NCBI RefSeq assembly: GCF_965200585.1
Contig: NZ_OZ241361.1
Length of the DNA stretch: 64,000 nucleotides
Strand: one strand, 5' to 3'
Origin: Bacterioplanoides sp965200585
GTDB taxonomy: Bacteria > Pseudomonadota > Gammaproteobacteria > Pseudomonadales > Oceanobacteraceae
Part shown: positions 9,110 to 18,201 of the stretch, one piece after another
Layout of the letters: each line of letters opens with the position of its first letter
Numbering within the stretch: the first letter of the stretch is position 1
The notes under the pieces: generated by a model
Database searches by the model: none
Seen by the model: only the letters and a program-made list of their open reading frames with translations
What the model was told of the DNA's origin: nothing
Program-made: the position numbers and the translations under genes

Positions 9110-11560
9110 TCAGTGTGTTGAAGGCACCCACTTATAAACTGCCGCCCGCACCTGATCGAGATTGATCGGTTTGCTGAGATAATCGTTCATGCCCGCTTCC
9201 AGACATAACTTTTCATCGCCAGACATGGCGTTGGCCGTTACCGCAATAATGGGAGTCCGGCTTTCGCTAAGCTGACTGGCACGAATTTGCCGGGTCGCTT
9301 CAAAGCCATCCATGACCGGCATCTGACAGTCCATAAAAATCAGATCGTATGCATGATTTTTAGGCCGTTTAATCAGTTCCAGCGCCTGCTCGCCGTTATC
9401 GGCAATATCCACTTTAAGCTGTAAGCGCGCGAGCATGCTTTTCAATACTTTCTGATTGATGGTGTTGTCTTCAACCACCAGAACATGGCCCAGTGCATTC
9501 TGATCCGTGGCCTGAGTGTTAAAGGAAGAGAGTGACGCCAGCCGTGGTGACGATTCCCGCGATGCTTTACGGGTCGGGAACTGCAGCAATACGGTGGTTC
9601 CCTGATTCTGCTCTGAGGAAATATGAATATCCCCTTTCAGGCACTGACACACCGCTCGCACCAGCGATAATCCGATCCCTAATCCCTGATAGCGTCGCTG
9701 ATAGGAGGAATCTGCCTGTGACATAAAACCAGACAAGCGCTCCACTTCATCGGCTTTCATACCAATGCCGGTGTCCTGAATCTGAATGTCGAGGCAGTCA
9801 AAATGCTCCATTGAGGCATAGGAGAAGGTCAGGCGGATATTGCCTGAGTGAGTAAATTTAATGGCGTTATCGACGATGGCTTTCAGTGCATGGCGAACGC
9901 ATTTAATGTCGATATACACACGCTCAGGCAAGGTACTGTCGAGAATACATTCAAACGTCAGGTTTTTATGTTTGCAGCGGTTGCGGATACTGTCGCAGAA
10001 AGCAGTGAAAATTGGTTTCAATTCAACATTTTCCGGGCTGACAGTACGGGTGCCAGACTGTAATTCGGTATAAGTCAGTACGTTATCAACCAGCTCCAGC
10101 ATTTCATGGGCACTGATGCGGGCATCATTTAACGCCAGTGTGGTATCCGCCGGATTGCTGTCTTTGGCCAGTTCCAGTGATCCCAGAATGCCGTTTAACG
10201 GGGTACGGAATTCATGGCTGATGGTGGCCAGAAAGTCATTCTTCAGACGGTTAGACTCCATCAGACTTTCGGCTTTCTGTTCCAGCTCAACCTTGATGCG
10301 TTGCTCGGCCTGTTCTTTTTCGCGTTGCAGAATATTAATCCGGTCTGCCAGGGCAAACGACAGCAGTACGATTTCAAAAACACTGCCAATTTTGCTGGCA
10401 TGAATGGTCCAGACATTGCTGGGTAAAGCACCATAAATTGTGATGATGGTCACCAGGCCACCAATAATAAAGGCTACCCAGGCGGCGAGGAAAAACCGCG
10501 CCTCGCGTTTACCTTTTAATAAGGTGGTGACCGAGGCAAATAAAATAACCAGTAAAAAGGCCAGTACCACCGGTGCAGCAATCGCCATCACCATTTCGGT
10601 TGAAGCAACAAAGGATAACAAACCGGTAATAGCGCTCATAACAATACAAGCCAGCAATGCTCGGTCGGCGTTTTTCGAATTCACATCTGTGTGCAGGAAG
10701 CTGCGGGTAAAGGCCGAGCCAAAGATTCCCACCAGAGCAATGGTTAAGGGCACTGCCAACTGTTCGATCGCCGGTGAGAAATGCCAGATAAACTGGTAAC
10801 CAATACCACTGGTCGATAATTGCAGGGATGCAAACGACGCAATGTACGCGATATACAGCAAATAACTTTTATCGCGAATACTGACCCATAAAAACAGGTT
10901 GTATAAAAACATCGCGGCCATCATGCCGTAGTACACACCCAAGGCGTATTGTTCGGTTGAGTGCTCTTCGATAAAGGATTCGCTTTGCCATAACGTGATA
11001 GGGGCCTGAACCGAGCTGCTACTGTGAATATTGAGATACACGACCTGTTCTTTATGCTCGGAGAAATCCAGCGGTATCACAAAATTACGATGGTCAATCG
11101 GGCGTTCAGCAAAGGGCTGTAAATCGCCGAGTTGCCACAAGGCCAGGCGCTGTCCCTGATTATCTTCGACAAAAATATCCAGCCGGTCTAATAACGGGTA
11201 ACCGACCTCCAGCAACCATTGGGTATGCTCCTGAGCCTGATTACGGACGTGGAATTTGAGCCAGTACCCCGATTTGGTGAAGCCTTCGTTAAACACTTTT
11301 TTAGGGTAGGGAGAAAACAGCAGATTGTGTTTTTTCAGATATGACAACGACAGCTGAGAGAGCGGATCCTGCAGTACATACAGGGCTTTGTCGGTTGAAA
11401 CTTTGGCCTGCTCTTCGGTCAGGGTCAGCCACTGCTCGGTATCGCCTTCAACCAGATGAGCACGAACGGATGTTGCCATCATAAACAGCATCAGCAGAAC
11501 TGGTGTTAGCAGGACTGGCCTTAGCAAGACTGGTTTCAGACAGACAAGCGGATTAACCAT
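9110..11560 (-). CDS. 7TMR-DISM hybrid sensor kinase with receiver domain
   Basis: An 816-residue hybrid histidine kinase. In order: a signal peptide; a periplasmic 7TMR-DISMED2-like beta domain (about 50-190, GYWLKFHVRN); seven membrane helices of the 7TMR-DISM type (about 205-405); a short coiled coil; HisKA with the phospho-accepting His in ATISHEFRTPLNG; HATPase_c with DTGIGM and GLGIGLSLV; and a C-terminal REC domain with the acceptor Asp in FMDCQMPVMDGFEA and the conserved Lys in YLSKP. It should autophosphorylate and pass phosphate to its own receiver and on to an Hpt or regulator encoded elsewhere. The signal is unknown. The signal peptide holds a five-residue repeat, PVLLx, encoded by 15-bp DNA repeats (see 11492-11533). 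Confidence 0.88.
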   Translation of the reverse strand: MVNPLVCLKPVLLRPVLLTPVLLMLFMMATSVRAHLVEGDTEQWLTLTEEQAKVSTDKALYVLQDPLSQLSLSYLKKHNLLFSPYPKKVFNEGFTKSGYWLKFHVRNQAQEHTQWLLEVGYPLLDRLDIFVEDNQGQRLALWQLGDLQPFAERPIDHRNFVIPLDFSEHKEQVVYLNIHSSSSVQAPITLWQSESFIEEHSTEQYALGVYYGMMAAMFLYNLFLWVSIRDKSYLLYIAYIASFASLQLSTSGIGYQFIWHFSPAIEQLAVPLTIALVGIFGSAFTRSFLHTDVNSKNADRALLACIVMSAITGLLSFVASTEMVMAIAAPVVLAFLLVILFASVTTLLKGKREARFFLAAWVAFIIGGLVTIITIYGALPSNVWTIHASKIGSVFEIVLLSFALADRINILQREKEQAEQRIKVELEQKAESLMESNRLKNDFLATISHEFRTPLNGILGSLELAKDSNPADTTLALNDARISAHEMLELVDNVLTYTELQSGTRTVSPENVELKPIFTAFCDSIRNRCKHKNLTFECILDSTLPERVYIDIKCVRHALKAIVDNAIKFTHSGNIRLTFSYASMEHFDCLDIQIQDTGIGMKADEVERLSGFMSQADSSYQRRYQGLGIGLSLVRAVCQCLKGDIHISSEQNQGTTVLLQFPTRKASRESSPRLASLSSFNTQATDQNALGHVLVVEDNTINQKVLKSMLARLQLKVDIADNGEQALELIKRPKNHAYDLIFMDCQMPVMDGFEATRQIRASQLSESRTPIIAVTANAMSGDEKLCLEAGMNDYLSKPINLDQVRAAVYKWVPSTH
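11492..11533 (-). repeat. 15-bp tandem repeat in a signal peptide (2.8 copies)
   Basis: On the minus strand, CCAGTCTTGCTAAGG is followed by CCAGTCCTGCTAACA (12/15 identical) and CCAGTTCTGCTG. These encode PVLLR, PVLLT and PVLL inside the hydrophobic signal peptide of the hybrid kinase. Gain or loss of one unit would keep the frame and change the length of the hydrophobic core by five residues. Confidence 0.7.
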
Positions 11561-11589
11561 GGGTAAGCAGAAGTTCCTGAGCTTAAATA

Positions 11590-11613
11590 GGCCATAGAGT
11601 CATTGCTATGGCC
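11590..11613. terminator. Inverted repeat, possible weak terminator
   Basis: A perfect 8-bp inverted repeat, GGCCATAG at 11590-11597 and CTATGGCC at 11606-11613, lies between the end of the metzincin gene (11660) and the start of the hybrid kinase (11560), both on the minus strand. Read on that strand it is followed by only a short TATTTA tract, so it may terminate poorly or serve another purpose. Confidence 0.4.
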
Positions 11614-11659
11614 GTGATGACTGAGGTTATTGATGCTCAGAAGTATAGTGGGTAAACCC

Positions 11660-14600
11660 TCAGGCTGTGAATGGCTTTCGTTTTATTGTTGTTAAAAATG
11701 CAACAAAAAACAGTAAAAAAGCATTACCACCTCCGGAGGAGCCAGTATCCAGCGTGTCGTCAGTGCTTACCGGCAGCGCCAGTAACAGAACATCCAGGTT
11801 TAGTTCCTCTGTCTGAGTGGAAACCGGCTGTGTGACAGTGGATGCCTGGCTGTGGCGAATCGTCAGAGAGCTGGGTTCCGTGTTGTTCAGATCCAGTTGA
11901 GATTCAAACCGGGCAACCGTGTTCTGGCTGTTAATCGTCGGGCTGAGGTTCAATTCGCGGTTATCGTTCAGTATTAACGTTACCCGCGGACGCTCTGTGG
12001 CAAAGTTGAACCCTTGTGCGGTGATTGATCCAGTTAACGTAAAGGGCGATATCATGCGCTCCAGCGTCACAGTTAGTTGAGTCTGTTGTGCATCTACATC
12101 AACTTCCTGATTGATAAAGCCGGTGGCTGAAATGGCCAACTGCGTATTTTCTTGAGGCAAAATAAAGTCACTGTTGCCGTTGCTGTTTGTTGTAGCGGAA
12201 GTCGGCAGCTGCCAGTCGCTGAGACGGTTGTCTGCCGAGCGGATTTCAGCATTAGCCAGCGGATTGTCGCGTGTATCGGTTACCGTGATGGTTAGATTAC
12301 GGCCAGCCAGAGTCTCGCGGTTCAGGGTGCTGTTGGGAATATTAGGGCTGGTTGCAGTAAAGGTAATTTGCTGCGGCAGGTTACCAGCGGTTAGCGCTAA
12401 ATCCACGCTGGCCCGGTTAAAGGCGCTGGCATTATCCGGTGCTGTGATATCGGTAATTACCTGATTCTGAGCATCGCGGAATGTCAGTTCTCCGGTATCA
12501 CTGTCCAGCGTGATACTGGCACCCGCCGGAGCCCCTTCAATCCAGAGCTGCTGTTTTCCCAGATCGAACAGTGGTGTTGCGCTGGTCAGCAGGCGCAGTG
12601 GACGTTCTATAAAAAAGCGGCTGGTCAGATTGTTACTGTCGCTGACATCAATGCGGTAAATACCGGCAAAAGCTCCGGAGTCTGGCAGTGCTAGCTGATA
12701 ACCGCTGTTGCTGAGGGTCAGTAAATTATTCTGCTGCGTACCATTAAAGAAAACCGTCAATGTCAGCTGGTTATTACCGCCGGAAAATTGCAGATCGGCG
12801 GTTGCTAATCCGGCATTAAGAGTTTCGCCATTACGAATCTGATTATTACCATCTGAGAGTGCAAAAGCCGGATACACAGTCACACCGATTATTTGCGAGT
12901 CACTGTCCTGGCCGTCGTTCACAGAAATGGTCAGATTGCCGTTGCTAGTTACGTTATCCGCTGCGGTAATGGTCAATGAGTTGCCGCTGATACTGGCCTG
13001 AATACCTGCGATGGATCCTGATACTCCATAGGTAAGAGAGTCATTATCCGCATCCGTTGCAGTCAGATTAATCGTTAAACTATCACCGGCAAGTAATACC
13101 GGATCGCTAATAGCGGATAAGACCGGTGCCTGATTGCTCGGTGTTGGTGGAGTGGGTGGATTACTCAGGTTAACGGCAAATGTTTGCTGATCGGTTTTAT
13201 CGCCATCGCTGACCTGTACGGTAATGTTACTGCTACCGGTGGCATTCGTCTGGGGAGTAATAGTGAGCTGATTACCACTGACAGCGGTTGTTAACTGAGC
13301 ACTGTTAAAACTGGTGACGGAATACACCAGGCTATTGCTGGCAGAATCAATATCTGTGGCTGACAGCGTAATGACAGCGGTATTGGTGTTGACCAGATTA
13401 ATATCGCTCTGGGCATTAAACACCGGGGCATCGTTCACCGCATTAACAGTGACATTAAAGCTGGTGGAATCCTCCAGTGAGCCATCACTGACCCTGACCG
13501 TGACTGAGCCATTGCCATTAAAGTCAGCGATAGGATCCAGTGTCAGTGTGGTTCCGGAAATACTGGCATTTAACTGGCTTGATGCACTGGTTATAGAAAA
13601 GCTCAGACTGTCACCGTCGGCATCGGTGGCCGATAGAGAGATGTTTGTGTCGCTGTCTTCATCCAGACTTTGATTGCTGATAGCCGTGATCACCGGAGCT
13701 GAATTAGCGGGCGGCGGGGATGCCAGTGTCCAGCCAATATCAACCAGTAATTGGGTTGCCAATCCGGGATCATCAAGAAACTCCGTATACTGAGGCTCCA
13801 TGATTTCATTAGGAGACAAGGCAGAATCAAAATGGCCCACAGATGAACCCGGCTTATAGGAGGTTGGGGCAAACATTTGCACGCTGCCGTTGTTGATGCC
13901 AGTTGTGAAATCACCAGAGCGGGCCGTTACGTTTGCGCCAGACCAAACCAGATCACCATTGCTGATCAATGCTGAAGCTCGCTCGCTTTGACTCATGTCC
14001 TTCAATAAAACGCCGCTGCTCTGACGTTTTAACTGACGTGTGTATATATCAAAAACCTGCTGGTTATTAAATGTAGCACCAGACTCGCCCTGCGAATCTA
14101 ATAAACTTAAAAAGCCCATGCCATGCATAATTTCATGCAAAACCACGGGTAATAGCGCACTGCCAGCCGCAGGATTATCGTTAAAGCCGTAGTACCAGCT
14201 AGTACCCCCTAAGCAGCCAGTACCTTCGTCCAGCGTGGAGTTAAAGGTTGCATTTATTTCCAGCTCTGACGAATCGAAGTCTGAGCCTGACAGCTGGTTA
14301 TAAAGTGCATCCGGGTAGAGAATGAAATCACCACCGCCTTGATCAATAAATGTGTAGCTTGCCGGACCTGCCTGACCTAACGTCGCTGAACCAGGGGTGC
14401 AGGTTAACGGGTTAAACTGAGCATTCACTTGTACCGGTTGTTGAATATCAAATACGGTATTGAGTATGTCTGCGGCTTTATTAAATACATTAAGGCGCTG
14501 CTGCCCGAGAGTTGTTCCTGGATTTCCACCCACTGCAGTTACCGGCGTGGTGTCGTTAAAACCTTCCCCTCCAGCATCATTATTAACGATGGTGACAGCT

Positions 14601-14671
14601 GCCTGAGATGACACTGGAGTTAATAGCAAAAATGCAATCAGGGCTTTCTGAACAATGGGGTGGAGAGACAT
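11660..14671 (-). CDS. Secreted metzincin-like protease with Ig/cadherin-like repeats
   Basis: A 1003-residue exported protein. A signal peptide ends near SSQA (21-24). The catalytic part (about 25-315) contains HEIMHGMGF with zinc ligands His179 and His183 and general base Glu180. Further on, VGHFD (His280) precedes NEIMEP (Met291), which fits the third His ligand and Met-turn of metzincins, closest in layout to the M8 leishmanolysin-like group. From about 322 come three cadherin/Ig-like repeats of about 90 residues with DADGDSL- and NDAP-type signatures. Further beta-rich domains follow, including a carboxypeptidase-regulatory-like unit at about 790-850. The C-terminus is GSSGGG (977-982), a 13-residue hydrophobic stretch and KRK, resembling a GlyGly-CTERM (rhombosortase) sorting tail. 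It follows the His-rich protein gene by 15 bp, probably in one operon. Confidence 0.8.
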   Translation of the reverse strand: MSLHPIVQKALIAFLLLTPVSSQAAVTIVNNDAGGEGFNDTTPVTAVGGNPGTTLGQQRLNVFNKAADILNTVFDIQQPVQVNAQFNPLTCTPGSATLGQAGPASYTFIDQGGGDFILYPDALYNQLSGSDFDSSELEINATFNSTLDEGTGCLGGTSWYYGFNDNPAAGSALLPVVLHEIMHGMGFLSLLDSQGESGATFNNQQVFDIYTRQLKRQSSGVLLKDMSQSERASALISNGDLVWSGANVTARSGDFTTGINNGSVQMFAPTSYKPGSSVGHFDSALSPNEIMEPQYTEFLDDPGLATQLLVDIGWTLASPPPANSAPVITAISNQSLDEDSDTNISLSATDADGDSLSFSITSASSQLNASISGTTLTLDPIADFNGNGSVTVRVSDGSLEDSTSFNVTVNAVNDAPVFNAQSDINLVNTNTAVITLSATDIDSASNSLVYSVTSFNSAQLTTAVSGNQLTITPQTNATGSSNITVQVSDGDKTDQQTFAVNLSNPPTPPTPSNQAPVLSAISDPVLLAGDSLTINLTATDADNDSLTYGVSGSIAGIQASISGNSLTITAADNVTSNGNLTISVNDGQDSDSQIIGVTVYPAFALSDGNNQIRNGETLNAGLATADLQFSGGNNQLTLTVFFNGTQQNNLLTLSNSGYQLALPDSGAFAGIYRIDVSDSNNLTSRFFIERPLRLLTSATPLFDLGKQQLWIEGAPAGASITLDSDTGELTFRDAQNQVITDITAPDNASAFNRASVDLALTAGNLPQQITFTATSPNIPNSTLNRETLAGRNLTITVTDTRDNPLANAEIRSADNRLSDWQLPTSATTNSNGNSDFILPQENTQLAISATGFINQEVDVDAQQTQLTVTLERMISPFTLTGSITAQGFNFATERPRVTLILNDNRELNLSPTINSQNTVARFESQLDLNNTEPSSLTIRHSQASTVTQPVSTQTEELNLDVLLLALPVSTDDTLDTGSSGGGNAFLLFFVAFLTTIKRKPFTA

Positions 14672-14686
14672 ACTATCGGACCTCTT

Positions 14687-15181
14687 TTATTCTTTTTCGC
14701 TTGAATCAGCGCGTGGCTGAATCTGTCTCTCCGTGATGTGAACTTTGCCGTCTTCTCCGATGACGGCAATAGAAACGGTTTCAAACTGACCCTGTGGGTT
14801 TAGTGAATAGCTTCCATCCGGGTTTTTTACCGGTTTGAGTTGTTGCTTCGGAATGCGCTTACTTTCGATATAAGCATTAATTTCAACAGGAATCTGAATG
14901 CTCTGATCGCTATGATCATGGTCGTGATGGCGCTGTTGAGTATGGTATTCACCCGGGTTTTTGCTGTGAGTGTCGAGCTTTGGGGGGTGAACATAGGAAT
15001 TGGATGGTTGCTGCGGTGATACCGCTGACGTCGAGGTGCTATGCGTTGCTGTTGCTTTGTTTTGTGCTGGCTGCGGCTCATCAATAATAACGAGTTTTTT
15101 TGCCGAATTTACACCCGTGACCAGGGCGAACAGTGCCGCCAATATAATCAGACAACATAATAGTATTTTTGACTTTGTCAC
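14687..15181 (-). CDS. Membrane-anchored His-rich protein, unknown function
   Basis: A 164-residue protein that I do not recognise. Residues 5-26 are hydrophobic and could be a signal anchor or an uncleaved signal peptide, since no lipobox is present. After a Ser/Thr/Gln-rich linker there is a cluster of nine or so His between about 66 and 92 (HTQQRHHDHDHSD), then a compact C-terminal half with NPDGSYSLNPQG and a VSIAVIGEDGKV strand pair. The gene ends 15 bp before the metzincin gene on the same strand, so the two are likely co-transcribed. The His cluster could bind zinc or another metal. A link to loading or control of the zinc protease is only inference. Confidence 0.65.
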   Translation of the reverse strand: MTKSKILLCCLIILAALFALVTGVNSAKKLVIIDEPQPAQNKATATHSTSTSAVSPQQPSNSYVHPPKLDTHSKNPGEYHTQQRHHDHDHSDQSIQIPVEINAYIESKRIPKQQLKPVKNPDGSYSLNPQGQFETVSIAVIGEDGKVHITERQIQPRADSSEKE

Positions 15182-15290
15182 AGTAAAGCCCTTTCAGTCC
15201 ACAAAGCAGATATCTCAAAAGACTAGTCTAGCTCTGATACCGGTTTATACCTGCGCAATTTAGTATCAGAGTGTATTTCTCTGCGTAAGT

Positions 15291-17834
15291 TCACATTTTG
15301 CGCTTGGTAAAACGGGTTGCTTCGGCACTGAGCGGATCTTCCGGCCAGGGGTGCTTGGGATAACGGCCACGCATTTCTTTGCGCACATCGGGATATGCAT
15401 TTTGCCAGAAGCTGGCCAGATCCTGCGTGACAGCAAGTGGACGGCGGGCGGGAGACAATAAGTGAATAATCAAAGAAAGCCGCCCCTGTAACACCGCCGG
15501 TTGCTGGGGGGTACCAAACATCTCCTGCAGTTTAACGGCCAATACCGGCGGCGATTGCTGATAATCAATGGCAATCCGTGAACCACTACTGACTTGCCAG
15601 TGAGTGGGCAAAAGTTGATCCAGTTGTTGCTGTTGTGACCATTCCAGTCGGGTCAGTAAGGCCGCTTTCAGGTCGAGCTTTTTCAGGTCGCGTAAATGGC
15701 GGCAATTGCTCAGGTAGGGCAGCAGCCAGACATCCAGTTCACGCAGCAGAGAGGCCTCGTCCATCGGCGCTATTTCGGGAAATTCTGAACGCAGATAATG
15801 GCAACGCTGGCATAAGTCTTTACTGGCCTGATCCCAGGGAAGGTCTTTAAGCCCATGCTGTTGAAAGTAATCCCGCCAGGCGCTTTGCCAATCGGCTTCG
15901 GTTAAGGTGGTTAGTGTTTGAGAACGCCAGACAATTTGTCCTAGTTTTTTCTGTTTCCGGGCCTGCAGATGACCGCTGTCCTGCCACTCAATCAGAATAT
16001 TTTCAGAGAGCAGGCCCGGGCAATATTGCGCTAGCTGCTCAAGGTCGTCGGCCGCTAATGATAGTGCCTGGCGAATAACCGGTTGCTTGCCCTGAATAGC
16101 AGCAACGGCCAGCCACTCGTGACCTTGCAGGCCGGAGTGTTCGGTTAGTGTGACCCCGGAACCGGATGCCAATAAATACGCATTACTTTGCTGGCCCTGT
16201 TTGTGCGGGCCCTGTTGTTGTGAACGTTGTTGTTGTGAACGCTGCCGCGCCACCCGGTCAGGGTAGGCCAGCGCCACCAGTAACGCCGGGTTCAGTGGAG
16301 ACTGATCCGGTGCTAGCCCTAATGTTTTAATCCACTGGTTGGCCTGGTGTTGTGTTTGTTGTTGCTGAGCCGCAGATAGTCGACGCAGGGCCAGCTCAAT
16401 ATCATCGGGCGCTTGTGGTAACCGTTCGCTGGCTTGTAAGCGAGCAACAAAGCGTGCTGCCGCCTGGCCATAACCAAGTTGATCAGCACTGAGCAGGGCG
16501 TGCCCCCAGCGCGGTTCCAGACCACTCAGAGCAATCTGCTGACCCTGTTCATTGAGGCTGGTAGCCTGATGCTTGGTCTGATGTGAGGCAGGCGGTGCCA
16601 GTACATCCAGTTGTTGAAGTAATTGCTGCCCTCGTGACAAAGCGGCCGTATCTGGCGGTGTCAGCCAGGTGGCCTCATCGGCGGCGATACCCCAGGCGTA
16701 CAGGGACATCAGTAATGACGATAAATCGCTGCGTTCAATCTCTGCACTCAGGTGAGCAAGACGGGTAGCATGGCTGCTTTCTGACCATAAGCGGTAGCAA
16801 TGACCGCTACTCTGGCGACCGGCCCGACCTCGGCGCTGGTCGGCGGATGCCCGGGAAATTGGATTGCTTTCCAGACGCTCTAGTCCGCTGCGGACATCAA
16901 ATTGCTGAACACGCTCCAGCCCGCTGTCGATCACAATTCCCACGCCATCAATGGTGACTGAGCTTTCGGCGATATTGGTTGCCAGAATAATTTTGCGCAG
17001 GCCGTCGCTGGCAGGTTTCAGTGCTTGTTTTTGGGCCTGATCGGATAAACGCCCATGTAACGGCAATACATGGCACCCGGGAAAATCACAGATCGCCAAC
17101 AGCGCTTCAATTTCGGCCACACCAGGAAGAAACACTAAAATATCGTGATTTGATAGGTTGCCTGAAACAGTGTCTGGAAGCGGCTGTTGCAAGGCTTCAG
17201 CCAGTACCTGTTTGCAGTGTTTGGCCAACTCGGTTTTATGCCGGGTCAGCGGTTGGCTCGGGGGGCGATAGTGAGTGTGTACTTCAAAGCTGCGGCCATC
17301 ACTGCGTACCACGGGGGCATCCAGTTTCTGCGCCAGAGCCTGTTCATCCAGCGTGGCTGACATCACCAGAATACGCAGATCATCACGCAACAGTTGCTGA
17401 CAATTATGCGCTAAGGCCAGCCCGAGATCGGACTGCAGATTACGCTCATGAAATTCGTCAAAAATAATCAGGCCGACCTCAGACAGTTCCGGGTCTTGTA
17501 ACAGCATGCGGGTTAACAGCCCTTCGGTAATGACTTCGATCCGGGTGTGATTGCTGACTGCAGTTTCCGAGCGCATCCGGTAACCAACGCGATTACCGCA
17601 ATTTTCTTCCAGTTGTTGTGCCATAAAACGTGCTGCATTGCGGGTGGCAATACGGCGTGGTTCCAGCATCAGAATTTTCTTTTCCTGTAGCCAAGGTGCA
17701 TCCATCAGCGCCAGTGGCACACGGGTGGTTTTACCGGCTCCGGGAGCGGCAACCAGTACCACATTGAGGTGGTCGGCCAGCTGGGTTTGCAGCTCGGGTA
17801 AAATGGCGTCGATGGGAAAAGCGGGGTGGGTCAT
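15291..17834 (-). CDS. hrpB: ATP-dependent helicase HrpB
   Basis: An 847-residue DEAH-family (superfamily 2) helicase. Motif I is PGAGKTT at 31-37, motif II DEFH at 126-129, motif III VMSATLD near 160. The C-terminal helicase lobe contains ATNIAESSVTIDGV and the QRRGRAGR motif VI. A helicase-associated domain and the HrpB-specific C-terminal region (DVRKEMRGRYPKHPWPEDP) end the protein, at the usual length. The family is conserved in proteobacteria with an RNA-linked role that is not well defined. A Gln/Arg/Ser linker (RSQQQRSQQQ) is encoded by a 15-bp tandem repeat. It is divergent from the small basic protein gene at 17976. Confidence 0.93.
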   Translation of the reverse strand: MTHPAFPIDAILPELQTQLADHLNVVLVAAPGAGKTTRVPLALMDAPWLQEKKILMLEPRRIATRNAARFMAQQLEENCGNRVGYRMRSETAVSNHTRIEVITEGLLTRMLLQDPELSEVGLIIFDEFHERNLQSDLGLALAHNCQQLLRDDLRILVMSATLDEQALAQKLDAPVVRSDGRSFEVHTHYRPPSQPLTRHKTELAKHCKQVLAEALQQPLPDTVSGNLSNHDILVFLPGVAEIEALLAICDFPGCHVLPLHGRLSDQAQKQALKPASDGLRKIILATNIAESSVTIDGVGIVIDSGLERVQQFDVRSGLERLESNPISRASADQRRGRAGRQSSGHCYRLWSESSHATRLAHLSAEIERSDLSSLLMSLYAWGIAADEATWLTPPDTAALSRGQQLLQQLDVLAPPASHQTKHQATSLNEQGQQIALSGLEPRWGHALLSADQLGYGQAAARFVARLQASERLPQAPDDIELALRRLSAAQQQQTQHQANQWIKTLGLAPDQSPLNPALLVALAYPDRVARQRSQQQRSQQQGPHKQGQQSNAYLLASGSGVTLTEHSGLQGHEWLAVAAIQGKQPVIRQALSLAADDLEQLAQYCPGLLSENILIEWQDSGHLQARKQKKLGQIVWRSQTLTTLTEADWQSAWRDYFQQHGLKDLPWDQASKDLCQRCHYLRSEFPEIAPMDEASLLRELDVWLLPYLSNCRHLRDLKKLDLKAALLTRLEWSQQQQLDQLLPTHWQVSSGSRIAIDYQQSPPVLAVKLQEMFGTPQQPAVLQGRLSLIIHLLSPARRPLAVTQDLASFWQNAYPDVRKEMRGRYPKHPWPEDPLSAEATRFTKRKM
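16214..16243 (+). repeat. 15-bp tandem repeat (2 copies) inside hrpB
   Basis: On the plus strand two adjacent 15-bp units, 16214-16228 and 16229-16243, differ only in the last base (TGTTGTTGTGAACGT then the same ending in C). On the coding minus strand they give the repeated pentapeptide RSQQQ in a disordered linker of HrpB. Confidence 0.85.
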
Positions 17835-17930
17835 AATCGGATGTCGGCAGAATAATTGAGCGAGACGTTATAAAGGCGGTATGCTAAGGCCTGTTAACAG
17901 CCTCCAGTTTATCGTGTTGTTAAGATGCCG

Positions 17931-17975
17931 AACAGAGACAAAACGAACAGAGACAAAACGAACAGAGATAAAACC
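17931..17975 (+). repeat. 15-bp tandem repeat (3 copies) at a gene start
   Basis: Three adjacent units: AACAGAGACAAAACG at 17931-17945, an identical copy at 17946-17960 and a third with two changes at 17961-17975. The array ends exactly at the preferred ATG of the small basic protein. If translation begins at the upstream ATG (17925) the array encodes NRDKT three times. If it begins at 17976 the array is leader sequence, and each unit carries an AGAGA that could act as a weak ribosome site. Confidence 0.9.
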
Positions 17976-18170
17976 ATGAGCAACAACTCGTCATCATCAA
18001 ATGTGGTTGATTTTGCCCGGGCCAGTCAGCGTCGCCGGGAAGATAATGAGCATCAGCGTAAAGAAGCTCAGGTCAATGACATTCGCCAGCGTTTTGAAAA
18101 AGCGCTGCCAGAAAAGAAAACCCCGGTAAAAGATTTTCTGAAGAAAAAGAAAGCCAAGAAAAAGCGCTGA
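17976..18170 (+). CDS. Small basic protein, unknown function
   Basis: A 64-residue protein from ATG 17976, or 81 residues if the in-frame ATG at 17925 is used. I prefer 17976: GAGA lies about 8 bp upstream, whereas nothing resembling a ribosome site precedes 17925, and the extra 17 residues are only a translated tandem repeat. The sequence has a conserved-looking VVDFARASQRRRED start, a central charged helix (RQRFEKALPEKK) and a Lys-rich tail (KKKKAKKKR) that suggests nucleic-acid binding. It is divergent from hrpB and ends convergently with the GGDEF-EAL gene. No function can be assigned. Confidence 0.65.
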   Translation: MSNNSSSSNVVDFARASQRRREDNEHQRKEAQVNDIRQRFEKALPEKKTPVKDFLKKKKAKKKR

Positions 18171-18201
18171 TGGCTTCTTATTAATTTAAATGGTGCTTAG
18201 A

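Noticed and set aside
10440..10799. Plus-strand frame of 119 codons inside the hybrid kinase
   Set aside because: It lies opposite the seven-helix region; its Ala/Thr/Ile composition is what the complement of membrane helices gives.
11492..11533. Repeat in the kinase signal peptide as a lipobox or second cleavage site
   Set aside because: The units contain no Cys, and the PVLL pattern simply extends the hydrophobic core.
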